From Pseudoxanthomonas winnipegensis (lineage in GTDB: Bacteria > Pseudomonadota > Gammaproteobacteria > Xanthomonadales > Xanthomonadaceae), in contig NZ_SHMH01000005.1 in the NCBI RefSeq assembly GCF_004283755.1, positions 359,774 to 423,773 on the forward strand: a DNA stretch of 64,000 bases, written 5' to 3'. Below, piece after piece: positions 49,763 through 61,536 of this stretch (the stretch's first letter is position 1; each line of letters opens with the position of its first letter). A program made the translations under genes and the position numbers. The notes under the pieces are model-generated. The model was not told the DNA's origin. It saw nothing but the letters and a program-made list of their open reading frames with translations, and did no database searches.

Positions 49763-50724
49763 CTAATTGCCCTTGGCCGCACCAGGCCCCGCGCCCGTGT
49801 CGCCATCGTCGGTCACCGCCTTGGTCAGCACCTCGGCCAGCGGCCGCCCGTCGGCGTCGTGGTGATAGACATGCAGATCGCGCTGCGGGTAGGGGATGGA
49901 CAGGCCCTGCTCCAGCAGCTGGTTGCGGATGGCCTCGATCACCGTGCTCTTGGCGCTGCCGAAATCGCCGTTGCTGGCATAGGCGAACAGCATCAGGTCC
50001 ACGCTGCTCTCGCCCAGGTTGGTGACCTGCACGAACGGCTTGGGGTCCTTCAGCACCAGCGGATTCTGCTCGGCGATCTCCAGCAGGATGCGCTGGGCCT
50101 GCTTGAGGTCGTCGTCGTAGCCTACGCCCACCGTGATCTCCAGCCGGCGCGTGGGCAGGGTGGAGTAGTTGATGATCGGCGCGGTGGTGATGGTGCTGTT
50201 GGGCAGGGTGATCACGCGCTGGTCGAAGGCGCGGATGCGCGTCTGGAACACGCGGATCTCATCGACGATGCCCTCCTGGCCGGCCGCGACCACGTGGTCG
50301 CCGTCGCGCATCGGCCGCAGCACGATCAGCATCACGCCCGAGGCGATGTTGGACAGCGAGTCCTTCAGCGCAAGGCCGACGGCCAGGCCGGCGGCGCCCA
50401 GCACGGTGGCCAGCGAGGTCGCCGGCACGCCGATCTTGGTCAGCGCGCTGACGAACACCAGCACCAGCAGCACCGCATAGGACACGTTGCGCAGGAAGCT
50501 GCTGAGCGTGCTCTCCACGCGGGCGCGGGTCAGGGCACGCTCCAGCGCCAGGCTCAGGCGCTTGGACAGCCACATGCCCACCACCACGATGACCAGCGCG
50601 ATCCCCCAGTTGAGGAGGATCCCGGCCCAGTCCACCGTGCTCCAGTCGAACGCCGGTGCGCCGGCCGCCCTGGCCGGTGCCGGCGAGGCGGTCGTCGCGG
50701 CCAGCAGCGCGTGCATCGCCCCCA

Positions 50725-50728
<4 letters not shown>
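49763..50728 (-). CDS. Small-conductance mechanosensitive channel (MscS family)
   Basis: 321 residues from ATG 50728, which overlaps the ppsA stop. An N-terminal export/membrane helix is followed by TM segments and the pore helix [20 protein letters not shown] with the Gly-Ala pattern of MscS TM3. The beta domain [20 protein letters not shown] and [20 protein letters not shown] follow, then a cytoplasmic cage. It releases solutes at hypo-osmotic shock. The C-terminal tail is longer and more polar than in E. coli MscS. Coupled to ppsA. Confidence 0.92.
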
Positions 50729-53100
<2,372 letters not shown>

Positions 53101-53254
53101 GCGCTACGCTCCGATAGCAGCCGTTGCCACACCCGGTGGGGTTGCAGCGTCGGGCCGCGTCCTAGGGGGAAAGGCGGTTATGATGCAGTGCCAAAACAAG
53201 CATCACAAGCTTGAATTGGCGGGGTTTTCAGTTTCAACAGACAGGATGAAGGCA

Positions 53255-54076
53255 ATGTCGAGTGTCCGGCCGGTGTTCTATGTCTCGGATGGAACCGGTA
53301 TCACCGTTGAAACCATTGGGCATAGCCTGCTCACGCAGTTCTCCGGGTTCTCCTTCATCACCGACCGGATTCCGTTCGTCGACGATCCGGAAAAAGCCAG
53401 CGATGCGATCGAACGCATCCGCGAAGCGGGCCTGCGCCACGATGCGCGCCCGATCGTGATCCACTCGATCGTCGATCCTTCCATCGCCCAGGCGCTGGCC
53501 TCCAGCGGTGCGCTGATGCTCGATGTCTTCGCGCCCTTCATCGATCCGATGGAGCGCGAGCTGGGCGCGGTACGCCAGTCGCGCGTGGGCCAGGCGCACG
53601 GCATCGTCAATTTCGAGGCCTATCACCGCCGCATCAACGCGATGAACTTCGCGCTGACCCACGACGATGGCGTGGCGATCAACTACGACGAGGCCGACCT
53701 GATCCTGGTCGCGGTGTCGCGCGCGGGCAAGACGCCCACCTGCGTCTATCTGGCGCTGCATTACGGGGTTAAGGCGGCAAATTACCCGCTCACCGACCAG
53801 GATCTGGAAACCGACCGGCTGCCCGCCAGGCTGCGCCCGTACCGCAAGAAGCTCTTCGGCCTGACCATCGACCCGGACAGGCTGTGCCAGATCCGCCAGG
53901 AGCGCCGGCCCAACTCGAGCTACGCCAAGTTCGAGACCTGCAAACGCGAGGTCGCCGCGGCGGAGGACATGTTCCGCACCGAGCGGCTGCCCACGCTGAG
54001 CACCACGCACACTTCGATCGAGGAAATCGCCAGCAAGGTGATGTCCACCCTGGGCCTGCAGCGCGAAATGCTCTGA
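53255..54076 (+). CDS. ppsR: PEP synthase regulatory kinase/phosphorylase (PSRP)
   Basis: 273 residues from ATG 53255, chosen because it gives the standard length and has a GAAGG site; ATG 53246 is an alternative. It inactivates PEP synthase by ADP-dependent Thr phosphorylation and reactivates it by Pi-dependent dephosphorylation. The DUF299 P-loop-like segment is [17 protein letters not shown], with [20 protein letters not shown] and [20 protein letters not shown] as landmarks. Divergent from ppsA, its target. Confidence 0.96.
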   Translation: MSSVRPVFYVSDGTGITVETIGHSLLTQFSGFSFITDRIPFVDDPEKASDAIERIREAGLRHDARPIVIHSIVDPSIAQALASSGALMLDVFAPFIDPMERELGAVRQSRVGQAHGIVNFEAYHRRINAMNFALTHDDGVAINYDEADLILVAVSRAGKTPTCVYLALHYGVKAANYPLTDQDLETDRLPARLRPYRKKLFGLTIDPDRLCQIRQERRPNSSYAKFETCKREVAAAEDMFRTERLPTLSTTHTSIEEIASKVMSTLGLQREML

Positions 54077-54223
54077 AGCCGCTGGCATCTGCCCGGCTTT
54101 ACGGCGCTGGAAACGGTGCCGGCCCGGCGGTTGGAAAAGCGCGGGCGGACCTCCACGTTAGGTGCACAACCCACCGGGCGTCAATGCTGCCGCATGCGCC
54201 TGCCAGCGTGTAGGATCACCCCC

Positions 54224-54718
54224 ATGGCATTGACGCTCTCCCGCGCCGCGCACCTCCCCAAGCTGGGCCGCTTCGGCTGGCTGATGGGGCTGTACGCGGA
54301 AAACTACGGCCGGTTGGCACGGCTATTCGCTCCGATCGACCTGGCGCCGGGCCAGTACGTGTCCAGCATCGGCGATGGCCTGGATCTGCGCGTGGACGTG
54401 ATCGAGACCCACCGCTACACGGTCGAGCTGCGCCTGACCTACGGCCTCATCGACCCGCAGACCGGCGAGCCGGATCCGTCGGCGTTCGTGCGGGTGTACC
54501 GCGATGCGCGCCAGGCCGAGGCCACGCACTGCTACGTGGGGCGCCGCTGGCAGGACGTGATCGGGCTGTTCCCGCCGCCGGCCGAGCTGATCAGCCACCG
54601 CATGCGCATGAACACCTTCCTGGGCAAGTGGCTGGAGTATCTGTCCGAGCGCGGCCACGGGGTGGCCACGCTGCGCCGCGTCGACGCGGTCGATGCCGAG
54701 GCGTCCGCGCTCGCCTGA
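54224..54718 (+). CDS. DUF1249 family protein
   Basis: 164 residues from ATG 54224. LGRFGWLMGLYAENYGRLAR, LRVDVIETHRYTVELRLTYG and FVRVYRDARQAEATHCYVGR are characteristic of DUF1249, a conserved gammaproteobacterial protein of unknown role. Tyr- and Arg-rich, soluble. The last 20 residues (Ala-rich) are variable. It converges on the 55204 gene. Confidence 0.9.
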   Translation: MALTLSRAAHLPKLGRFGWLMGLYAENYGRLARLFAPIDLAPGQYVSSIGDGLDLRVDVIETHRYTVELRLTYGLIDPQTGEPDPSAFVRVYRDARQAEATHCYVGRRWQDVIGLFPPPAELISHRMRMNTFLGKWLEYLSERGHGVATLRRVDAVDAEASALA

Positions 54719-54727
54719 GGCGGGCGC

Positions 54728-55204
54728 TTACCAGAAGTCGGGCAGGGGGCGCTTGACGATCGCGTCGGCGCAGTCGATCTGCGACTCCACATGCATGCGC
54801 GCCAGCGCCAGATAGTTGGCCTTCGGGCCGCTGCCGCTGCCGGCCACTTCGACCAGATACTCGCTGCCCGCCCACACGCGGCCGATCCACTCGGCCTTGT
54901 CTTCGCCGATGGTCATGGTGATGGTGTAGCGCAGCCGGCGCCCCTGCTTGTCGGTGCACAGATACACCGTGGGGAACTGCATGGCGAAGTGGTGCTCGGT
55001 GCTGAGCTTGCTCAGAAACACGCGGGTCTGCTCCACCAGCTCCGCACGCTGCTGCGCATCCAGATGCTCGGTCTCGCCCTTGAAGTAGGGCGAGTCGTTC
55101 AAGAAGTACTCGACAGCCTCCGCGGGCGCATAGCCGTTGCGCCGGATCCAGCTGGCGAAAGCGGTTTCATGGCGGGCGAACAGGGCACTGGCTGGCTTCG
55201 ACAT
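54728..55204 (-). CDS. Conserved hypothetical protein of Xanthomonadaceae
   Basis: 158 residues from ATG 55204. ALFARHETAFASWIRRNGYA, EAVEYFLNDSPYFKGETEHL and FAMQFPTVYLCTDKQGRRLR are distinctive; the C-terminal half is probably beta-rich. No catalytic motif, signal peptide or membrane segment. Function unknown. Seven bases separate the convergent stop codons of this gene and the DUF1249 gene. Confidence 0.7.
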   Translation of the reverse strand: MSKPASALFARHETAFASWIRRNGYAPAEAVEYFLNDSPYFKGETEHLDAQQRAELVEQTRVFLSKLSTEHHFAMQFPTVYLCTDKQGRRLRYTITMTIGEDKAEWIGRVWAGSEYLVEVAGSGSGPKANYLALARMHVESQIDCADAIVKRPLPDFW

Positions 55205-55944
55205 CGAGACTCCTAGGGATCGGCAGGCGGAACGCGGGGCGACATCGCAAGCACGGCGTTGCGCCTGTTTATTTTGATGAAACCGGGGTGGTCTGGGCAT
55301 GAAGATCCGGGCGCGTTCGCCTTCATGCGGGGCTAATGCTTGCCGACCTCGCGCGCTCGCGACTTGCAAGCTGAACTTGCATCCCGCGCTTGTGCGGTGA
55401 GCGCTATGGCCCCGACTTTGAGCGCTATGGCTTCGGAAGGGCATCGGTCCGGAGGGCGGCGTCCGCTTTTCCCTCGGTCAGGGCATCCTGCCCTGACTCG
55501 GGCGCTCGGCATCCTGCCTCGCTAGGCGCGGCCACCGCCCGCGGCCCGCTGCCGCGCGCGTCAGGTCACAAGGCTTCGGTTCGCGGGGTGTTCGAACCCC
55601 AGCCTTGCGCGCACTGCGATCAGTGTCAGGAGACCATCGACTTGAGGCCCCCTCCCTTTCGCCATAGGCGAAGGGGAGGGATGGGGAGGGGTCGGGGCTT
55701 TCCCGATCAAGCCACCGAAAGCGAAGAGCAAAAGCCCCCTCAGTCGCTGGTTCGCGACTTCGAGCTCTCCTCCGCCTGCGGCGAAAGGGAGGGGGCAGAG
55801 CATGTGCTCGATGCCTTCGAGTCGAAAGAAGTCCTGATCCATCAGCCGCAGCGCATCGACCCGTGCTCATGACCTCGACACTCTCACGCACCGCAGCGTG
55901 GCAAAAAAAAGCGCAGCGGGTGAGCGCTGCGCTTCTCGTAAAAC
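55205..55944. other. Gene-poor region upstream of the tRNA cluster
   Basis: About 740 bases. It contains hairpin-forming words typical of the family (CAGGGCATCCTGCCCTG, CCCCTCCC.../...GGGAGGGG at 55650-55690, a second pair near 55760-55795). No credible protein or RNA gene was seen apart from a possible tRNA-promoter region at the right end. Confidence 0.6.
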
Positions 55945-56020
55945 TGGCGTCCCCACGGGGATTCGAACCCCGGTCGCTACCGTGAAAGGGTAATGTCCTA
56001 GGCCTCTAGACGATGGGGAC
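55945..56020 (-). tRNA. tRNA-Glu (anticodon TTC), copy 1
   Basis: 76 nt with an encoded CCA. The acceptor stem GTCCCC pairs with GGGGAC; the anticodon loop CTTTCAC carries TTC; the T loop is TTCGAAT. All stems pair. Confidence 0.96.
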
Positions 56021-56087
56021 GCGTCTGGAACATCTGACGCGAACGGGTCGGTCTTCCGACCCGCGCGTCTTGGATGCGGCGATGAAG

Positions 56088-56163
56088 TGGTGGAGCCAGG
56101 CGGGATCGAACCGCCGACCTCCTGCATGCCATGCAGGCGCTCTCCCAGCTGAGCTATGGCCCC
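56088..56163 (-). tRNA. tRNA-Ala (anticodon GGC), copy 1
   Basis: 76 nt with encoded CCA. Anticodon stem CCTGC/GCAGG with loop ATGGCAT gives GGC; D and T arms are standard. It lies 68 bases upstream, in the sense of transcription, of tRNA-Glu copy 1. Confidence 0.96.
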
Positions 56164-56213
56164 GAACTTCAAGAAAAAGCGCAGCCGGACAACGCTGCGC
56201 TCTTCGTACAACT

Positions 56214-56289
56214 TGGCGTCCCCACGGGGATTCGAACCCCGGTCGCTACCGTGAAAGGGTAATGTCCTAGGCCTCTAGACGATGGGGAC
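56214..56289 (-). tRNA. tRNA-Glu (anticodon TTC), copy 2
   Basis: Identical over its 76 nt to copy 1 as far as can be read by eye. CCA is encoded. Confidence 0.96.
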
Positions 56290-56342
56290 GCGGTGAAACC
56301 TGTGTTGCTTCGCAGACGGGCCTAACGACTGCGATTGAAACG

Positions 56343-56418
56343 TGGTGGAGCCAGGCGGGATCGAACCGCCGACCTCCTGCATGCCATGCAGGCGCTCTCC
56401 CAGCTGAGCTATGGCCCC
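56343..56418 (-). tRNA. tRNA-Ala (anticodon GGC), copy 2
   Basis: Same sequence as copy 1 with encoded CCA. It is the first gene of the minus-strand tRNA cluster Ala-Glu-Ala-Glu, probably transcribed as one unit. Confidence 0.96.
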
Positions 56419-56590
56419 GGTGTCTTGGGAGCCCGGCATTCTAATGACGCCCCGGGCCTTCCGCAAGCATCACGCGAAGGAAATCGCACAGGGCATTGCC
56501 GGGCTTGGCATCTGCCGCGCGAACCCGCTCGCGCGCTTCCCAGGACGACGCCGCTGCACCAGAGCCGTCGCGACAGATCTCGCGAAACGA

Positions 56591-57172
56591 TCAGGCCGCC
56601 GGAGCGGACACGTTCCAGCGCAGGATCACCGGCACGTTCGCGTGGCGGGCGTCCAGATCGAGCACGCACAGCGTGGCCGGATCCAGGATCAGATGCTGGC
56701 CCAGGTCGACCGGCCGCTGCAGCCAACGCGCGGTCAGCACACGCCCGAAGTGGCCGTGGCTGAAGACCGCCACATCGCCCGGCAGCGCACGCAGACGCGC
56801 GACGAGCCGGTCGGCGCGCGCGGACACGGCCGCCGGCGATTCGCCGCCGGGGCAGCCATCGCGCCAGATGTCCCAGTCGGGTCGCGCGGCCTGGATCTCG
56901 GTCGAGCGCAGGCCTTCGTAGTCGCCGTAGTCCCACTCGGCCAGATCCGGCTCGATCTGCGCATCGCGCCCCAGACCAGCGAGCCGGCAGGTGTCCTGGG
57001 CGCGCTGGCGAGGGCTGACCAGCAAGCTGACGAAGTGCACACCGGCCAGCAGCGGCGCAAGCGCGCGCGCCATCTGCGCGCCGTGTTCGGTCAGCGGGAG
57101 ATCGGTGCTGCCAGTGTGGCGGCCGGATCGCGACCATTCGGTCTCGCCATGCCGGATGAGATAGATCGCCAA
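56591..57172 (-). CDS. Histidine phosphatase family protein (phosphoglycerate mutase-like)
   Basis: 193 residues from TTG 57172, where a GGAAAG ribosome site fits; the upstream ATG extension is not family-like. The RHG motif AIYLIRHGETEWS holds the phosphorylated His, and FSHGHFGRVLTARWL holds the second catalytic His. The LSLP-type variable region is DYGDYEGLRSTEIQAARPDW. The family includes SixA, GpmB-like and alpha-ribazole phosphatases; the substrate cannot be assigned. Stand-alone gene behind the OYE gene. Confidence 0.87.
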   Translation of the reverse strand: MAIYLIRHGETEWSRSGRHTGSTDLPLTEHGAQMARALAPLLAGVHFVSLLVSPRQRAQDTCRLAGLGRDAQIEPDLAEWDYGDYEGLRSTEIQAARPDWDIWRDGCPGGESPAAVSARADRLVARLRALPGDVAVFSHGHFGRVLTARWLQRPVDLGQHLILDPATLCVLDLDARHANVPVILRWNVSAPAA

Positions 57173-57250
57173 GGCCGTCTTTCCTGGAAGGGGGACGGCA
57201 TCGTAGACAGTTCCACGCGAGGCGTGCACGCAATGCGGATGACCCGTCTT

Positions 57251-58354
57251 CTAGCCGCCGCCAGCCACGGATGCGGACAGGGCAGGGTAGTCGGTCAGGC
57301 CATGCGCCCCGCCGCCGAACAGCGTGTCCGGATCGTGCGCGTTGAGCGGCGCGCCGGTGCGCAGACGCTCGGGAAGATCGGGGTTGGCCACGAAGGGCCG
57401 GCCGAACGCGATCAGATCGGCCCAGCCTTCCTCCAGCGCGGCACGCGCACGCTCGGCGGTGTACTTGCCCGCGTAGATGAGCGCACCGGGGAAGGCCGCG
57501 CGCAGCTGCTGCTTGAACGCGAGCGGCATATGCGGCGCATCCTCCCAGTCGGCCTCGGCGATATGCAGGTAGGCAACGCCGATCTCGCCCAGCCGCTTGG
57601 CGGCGGCCAGGTAGGTGACCTGCGGCTGCGCGTCCGAGCAGCCGTTGAGCGTGGTCAGCGGGGCCAGGCGGATGCCGACGCGGCGCCTGTCCCCAGTGCC
57701 TTCGACCAGCGCCGTGGCCACTTCGTCCAGGAAGCGCAGCCGGTTCTCCAGCGAGCCGCCGTAGGCATCGGTGCGGTCGTTGGCGTTGGAGTCGATAAAC
57801 TGGTTGACCAGGTAGCCGTTGGCCGCGTGCAGCTCGACGCCGTCGAAACCGGTGGCCATCGCATGGCGCGCCGCCTGGCGGAACTCGTCGACGATGCCGG
57901 GGATTTCCCCGGTGGTCAGCGCACGCGGCATCGAGGCCTGGACGAAGCCGGGCTTCCCGTGGCGCTCGGCCACGAACACGTTGACGCCTTCGGCCTGGAT
58001 GGCCGAGGACGACACCGGCGAGCGCCCGTCGAGCAGGCTGGTGTGGCTAAGCCGACCGACGTGCCAGAGCTGGGCGAAGATCCGCCCGCCGGCGGCGTGC
58101 ACGGCCTCGGTCACCTGGCGCCAGCCTTCCACCTGCGCGGGACTGTGGATGCCGGGCGTCCAGGCATAGCCCTTGCCCAGCGGCGCGATCCAGGTGCCTT
58201 CGCTGACGATCAGCCCGGCGCCGGCGCGCTGGGCGTAGTACGCAGCCATCAGCGCGTTCGGCACATCGCCCGGCTGGCTGGCGCGCGAGCGCGTCATCGG
58301 CGGCATCACGACGCGGTTCTGCGTAACGCTCAGCCTGGCGGTATTCGTGGACAT
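57251..58354 (-). CDS. Old yellow enzyme-type NADH:flavin oxidoreductase with altered N-terminus
   Basis: 367 residues from ATG 58354. The FMN barrel is typical: NRVVMPPMTRSRASQPGDVP, FAQLWHVGRLSH, DGVELHAANGYLVNQFIDSN, NDRTDAYGGSLENRLRFLDE and IAFGRPFVANPDLP. The family (NemA, XenA/B) reduces activated alkenes and nitro esters. The usual opening (LFDPLxLGxLTLPNRVV) is replaced by STNTARLSVTQ just before NRVV, and the sequence upstream at about 58322 belongs to the neighbouring accessory block. The N-terminal beta hairpin appears lost by recombination, so activity may be impaired. Confidence 0.85.
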   Translation of the reverse strand: MSTNTARLSVTQNRVVMPPMTRSRASQPGDVPNALMAAYYAQRAGAGLIVSEGTWIAPLGKGYAWTPGIHSPAQVEGWRQVTEAVHAAGGRIFAQLWHVGRLSHTSLLDGRSPVSSSAIQAEGVNVFVAERHGKPGFVQASMPRALTTGEIPGIVDEFRQAARHAMATGFDGVELHAANGYLVNQFIDSNANDRTDAYGGSLENRLRFLDEVATALVEGTGDRRRVGIRLAPLTTLNGCSDAQPQVTYLAAAKRLGEIGVAYLHIAEADWEDAPHMPLAFKQQLRAAFPGALIYAGKYTAERARAALEEGWADLIAFGRPFVANPDLPERLRTGAPLNAHDPDTLFGGGAHGLTDYPALSASVAGGG

Positions 58355-58814
58355 AGGCTGCACCGACAATGCCAGGCGGGCGTACACGAGCAGGGCAGGT
58401 CAGGAAGAGATCAAGGCGATCACCGACCCTGTAGACGAAGGAGTAATTAGGGCAGCATCGAGGACTGCGGCTGCGCTTCACGGTCTTCATGTTACGAGAC
58501 GGTAGCGGGCCGCTGACTCCGCCACACGCTGGCGCTGAGGCTGTGCCAGCGGCCCCGATCGGGACTGTGGCATCGAGTGCTTGCTTCATGCCAAGCGCAG
58601 ATGCAAGGAGGCCGGGAAGTGGATCGACAGACGGTTGGCAGGGAGCCTGCGATTGAGGTCGATCGCCAGAGAGGTACTGAGACACAGCCATGGAGACCAG
58701 GGCGTTGAACGATACGCCCATCGACCTGGCTGCAGCTTCGGCCTGGCTCTTGATCGGATCGACCAAGCGAACATTGGGGCTGGTCTTGCGGGTGGTAGCC
58801 TGGGGAGCGCTCAT
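58322..58814 (-). pseudogene. Ribbon-helix-helix-type protein, 3' end lost at the OYE junction
   Basis: Starts ATG 58814, overlapping the preceding stop. The first 45 residues (NVRLVDPIKSQAEAAARSMG, VSFNALVSMAVSQYL) fit an Arc/CopG DNA-binding domain; a Pro/Ala-rich tail follows. There is no stop before the OYE gene: the frame runs to 58047 inside OYE in another frame. The natural C-terminus is therefore missing or merges with the junction. A regulatory role in a phage or plasmid operon is likely. Confidence 0.45.
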
Positions 58815-59383
58815 GCGGTCCTCCAGGTGCGTCTACGGACCTTTTGGCCCGTGTTACTGCTCGGGCCAACCGCACGTGGTGTGCGGACTGCATCGCTACG
58901 AAGAGCGGTGGCGATCTTGTTGACCGGCCACAGCGGTGAAAAGTCCCCAGATGTGTCGACACTCTGCCGACACACCTGGGTCTCCCTAGACTGTACCAAC
59001 GCGGCTGGAGCTCGACAATGCGAGAGCATGGCAGCGGCTAGAGGCTGGACATGGCGGCCAGTGGCCACTGCGCGCTGGTGGCGATACTCCTGGGCTTGAA
59101 GAACCATCAGGGACCACCAGGCGAGGTCTGAGGCATGCAGCTCACGACCTTCGGGTGTGCACAGCCGGGAGCCACGAATCGAGAACCCAGACCACTCAGG
59201 ACCTAGCAGCTTGGATCCACGCAGGACACGCATGAGCTTGTACGACGCGTAGGGGATGCGAACCTTGCCAGCTTCCCAGTTGGAGACTGTCCGCGGACTG
59301 ACGCGGAGAAGCTCAGCGCAGGCTGGAATAGTAAGTCGGAGGGTCAGGCGTTCGACACGGAAGCGGTCAGCCTGATCCCGCAC
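58811..59383 (-). CDS. VC1465/Rxaf-like phage HTH activator
   Basis: 190 residues from GTG 59383. RVERLTLRLTIPACAELLRV, SPRTVSNWEAGKVRIPYASY and KLMRVLRGSKLLGPEWSGF form the helix-turn-helix of the VC1465-like family. This is found near filamentous phages and XerCD-dependent elements in Xanthomonadaceae and Vibrio. Residues 95-190 are basic and not recognised. Next to an RHH gene and two-sided accessory DNA, it suggests a filamentous-phage or IMEX-type remnant; no gI or gII gene is in the window. The family name is from memory. Confidence 0.65.
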   Translation of the reverse strand: MRDQADRFRVERLTLRLTIPACAELLRVSPRTVSNWEAGKVRIPYASYKLMRVLRGSKLLGPEWSGFSIRGSRLCTPEGRELHASDLAWWSLMVLQAQEYRHQRAVATGRHVQPLAAAMLSHCRAPAALVQSRETQVCRQSVDTSGDFSPLWPVNKIATALRSDAVRTPRAVGPSSNTGQKVRRRTWRTA

Positions 59384-59780
59384 GCGCCGCCGACCAGCGG
59401 CACGTGCAACTTCGCAATCTTGGTATATATCTATAGTGTTGCGTGGTCAGAAGGTGCGCAATTACTACATCTCCTGCAAAATCAGGCGTATCCATCGTTG
59501 CATCGCAAGTCCAACCGGAATCGTTGCGAGCCAAGACGGCGGTGGGCGCAACACGTAACGCGAATCCCGCCAGCCCTGTTGCCCAGCAGTGTTGCGTTGC
59601 AAGGTAGCAATTTACGTTAGCGCACTGCACGAGGGGAAATCCTCGCACCCAGCCATGAACATCTCAAGCCATAGTCCTGCGGGGCCAAGGCAAGGGAGCT
59701 TCTCACTCCAAGAATGAGTTGACAAATCGAGAAATCGGCTCAATTATTGACTTGACAAAACCGGTTCTGGGAACAGACAA
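59384..59780. other. Regulatory-looking gene-free region with repeated GTGTTGCG
   Basis: About 400 bases between divergent genes. The octamer GTGTTGCG occurs at about 59437 and 59589 and in reverse at 59547. AT-rich TATATATCTATAG lies near 59424. No gene was recognised. It may hold operators or an origin for the accessory block. Confidence 0.4.
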
Positions 59781-60427
59781 GTGGAAAAACTGGCAAGCCC
59801 CGCAGAAGTCTCCGCCGAGTTGGCCCCAGAGCGGTTGAGCATCATTGCTCACCTCATGCTCGAGGTCCTCCACAAGGCACTCCTCGACACTAGTACTGAA
59901 CACTACTGTGCTTACACCCGGGCACCCTCCCGTGGGGCCGCATTCGTAACGCACTGACGCAACTGGCTGGATCGCGACGCTACCCATGGTTGACCATCAA
60001 GCATGCCGGTAACGATCTACTGATCGGCATCGGCCCGCACCCGGTGCGCTTCTTTTTGGATGACCACCTTAATCCTCGCAAGCTCCGCGTGCTGAATCCG
60101 ACTGATAGCGAGATGCAGCAGTTGGAACTGTTGCCCGCGACCGGTGACAAGTCGGTGGACCTCTGGCGCTTCATCGTGGAGCGCGCACTCACGGAAGACG
60201 ACGAGCACAGCGTCTATTTTGTGGGTTACAACCGGGTGCGTGAGGTTGTCGCGCAGTGGCAGTACAGCGACTCGGCTCGCACCTTCTTCGCCGTGGACGA
60301 CTACATCCCGGCCGCGGCTGAACTCCCACCGATTGATCTGACTCCAATTTACGACGACGCGGCTGCGTCCGGTGACACCTATGAGCCCAACCCACACGCC
60401 ACCGCAGGCGGTGACCGAGACGTTTAA
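59781..60427 (+). pseudogene. Frameshifted gene upstream of the ImmA/IrrE gene
   Basis: The first frame from GTG 59781 gives MEKLASPAEVSAELAPERL, SIIAHLMLEVLHKALLDTST, EHYCAYTR; the next frame continues GTLPWGRIRNALTQLAG, then IKHAGNDLLIGIGPHPVRFF and the rest to 60427. Adding one G at the GGG near 59922-59924 joins the two into about 215 residues. The downstream part alone (145 residues from a TTG at 59990) lacks a normal start. The protein is not recognised. Its end overlaps the start of the XRE-ImmA gene by 47 bases, so the two probably form one unit. Confidence 0.6.
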
Positions 60428-61517
60428 CGGGGGACAGCTTCGACTCGCACGTCACTTTTGGGGCAAAACACTCAACGACGTAGCGGTCGATATCGACAGA
60501 ACCCGGCAGTACGTCTCCCAACTAGAAACCGGAAAAGCAAAACCCCGATCAGATGACCCGATAGTTCTTTCGTTAGCGGATTCGCTCCAGGTCATGCCGG
60601 CATTCTTCTACAAGTCTGCCGGTACTGTATTGTCCGAGGACCAGGCGCACTTCAGGAAATTGGCCACCACCAAGACCAGCACGCGGCAACGGGTGCTGGC
60701 GATGGGCACCATCTTCGACCAACTCGTGGAGTTCTTCGACACGAAGGTGAGGTTGCCGAATGTCGATTTTCCGGATGAGTCCGGCGCTCACACGGCGGAA
60801 GAGATCGAGCTTGCGGCGGAAAGAGTGCGTCGCCATTGGTCGCTGGGCGTAGGCCCAATCGCCCATATGGTGCGCGTGGTGGAGAGTGCAGGCGCCGTTG
60901 TGGCGTTCTTCAAGGACGCCTCGACCGAGGTTGATGCGCTCTCGATCACGTCGCGGCGCCCGGTCATCGTCCGCAACGACGCCAAAGCCAGCCCCTTTCG
61001 GATGCGTTTCGACATAGCCCACGAGCTGGGGCACTTGGTCTTGCACGAAGGGCATGTAACCGGGGATCGTAAGACCGAATCGGAAGCCAATCGATTCGCT
61101 TCGGCGTTCCTCCTTCCCCGATCAACATTCCTGAAGGTTTTCCCCAAACGCGGAACCCGCATCGACTGGGCCGGTATTCGTGCGCTGAAACTAGAGTTCC
61201 AGGTCAGCAAAGCGGCGATCTTGTATCGGGCCAAATCCTTGGAACTGCTCGACGACGATCAGTACCGAGGCGCTGTAATCACCCTGAAGAACCGCGGCGA
61301 GGCGATTCAGGAGGCCGAAGACGCGTTCTGCCAGAAGGAAGAAGCGGAGATCGTAACCAAAGCGTTGGAGGTCCTTCGCGTCCATCACAAGCTCAGTCGT
61401 GAGGCGGTAGCCAAGCAGCTGGACGTTAAACCTGCGCTACTCGCTCAAATTTTGCCCGTTAGCCCGGAGATTGCCGAACCACCGCGGGCGAAACCCGTGT
61501 TGCAGCTAGTGAAGTAA
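60381..61517 (+). CDS. XRE helix-turn-helix plus ImmA/IrrE metallopeptidase
   Basis: 378 residues from ATG 60381 (an ATG lies nine bases earlier). N-terminal XRE domain (LRLARHFWGKTLNDVAVDID, RTRQYVSQLETGKAKP) and a COG2856 ImmA/IrrE metallopeptidase with FDIAHELGHLVLHEG (HELGH zinc motif) near residue 215. Such fused proteins sense DNA damage or phage and cleave a partner repressor. The C-terminal third is an additional helical domain (ALEVLRVHHKLSREAVAKQL). It is preceded by a coupled, frameshifted gene and followed by DUF2188. Likely a regulator or anti-phage module. Confidence 0.88.
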   Translation: MSPTHTPPQAVTETFNGGQLRLARHFWGKTLNDVAVDIDRTRQYVSQLETGKAKPRSDDPIVLSLADSLQVMPAFFYKSAGTVLSEDQAHFRKLATTKTSTRQRVLAMGTIFDQLVEFFDTKVRLPNVDFPDESGAHTAEEIELAAERVRRHWSLGVGPIAHMVRVVESAGAVVAFFKDASTEVDALSITSRRPVIVRNDAKASPFRMRFDIAHELGHLVLHEGHVTGDRKTESEANRFASAFLLPRSTFLKVFPKRGTRIDWAGIRALKLEFQVSKAAILYRAKSLELLDDDQYRGAVITLKNRGEAIQEAEDAFCQKEEAEIVTKALEVLRVHHKLSREAVAKQLDVKPALLAQILPVSPEIAEPPRAKPVLQLVK

Positions 61518-61536
61518 ACCCACCAGGAGCATCGCA

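Noticed and set aside
59384..59780. dif site for a XerCD-dependent filamentous phage
   Set aside because: No sequence close to the 28-bp dif consensus was seen, although a VC1465-like gene is nearby.
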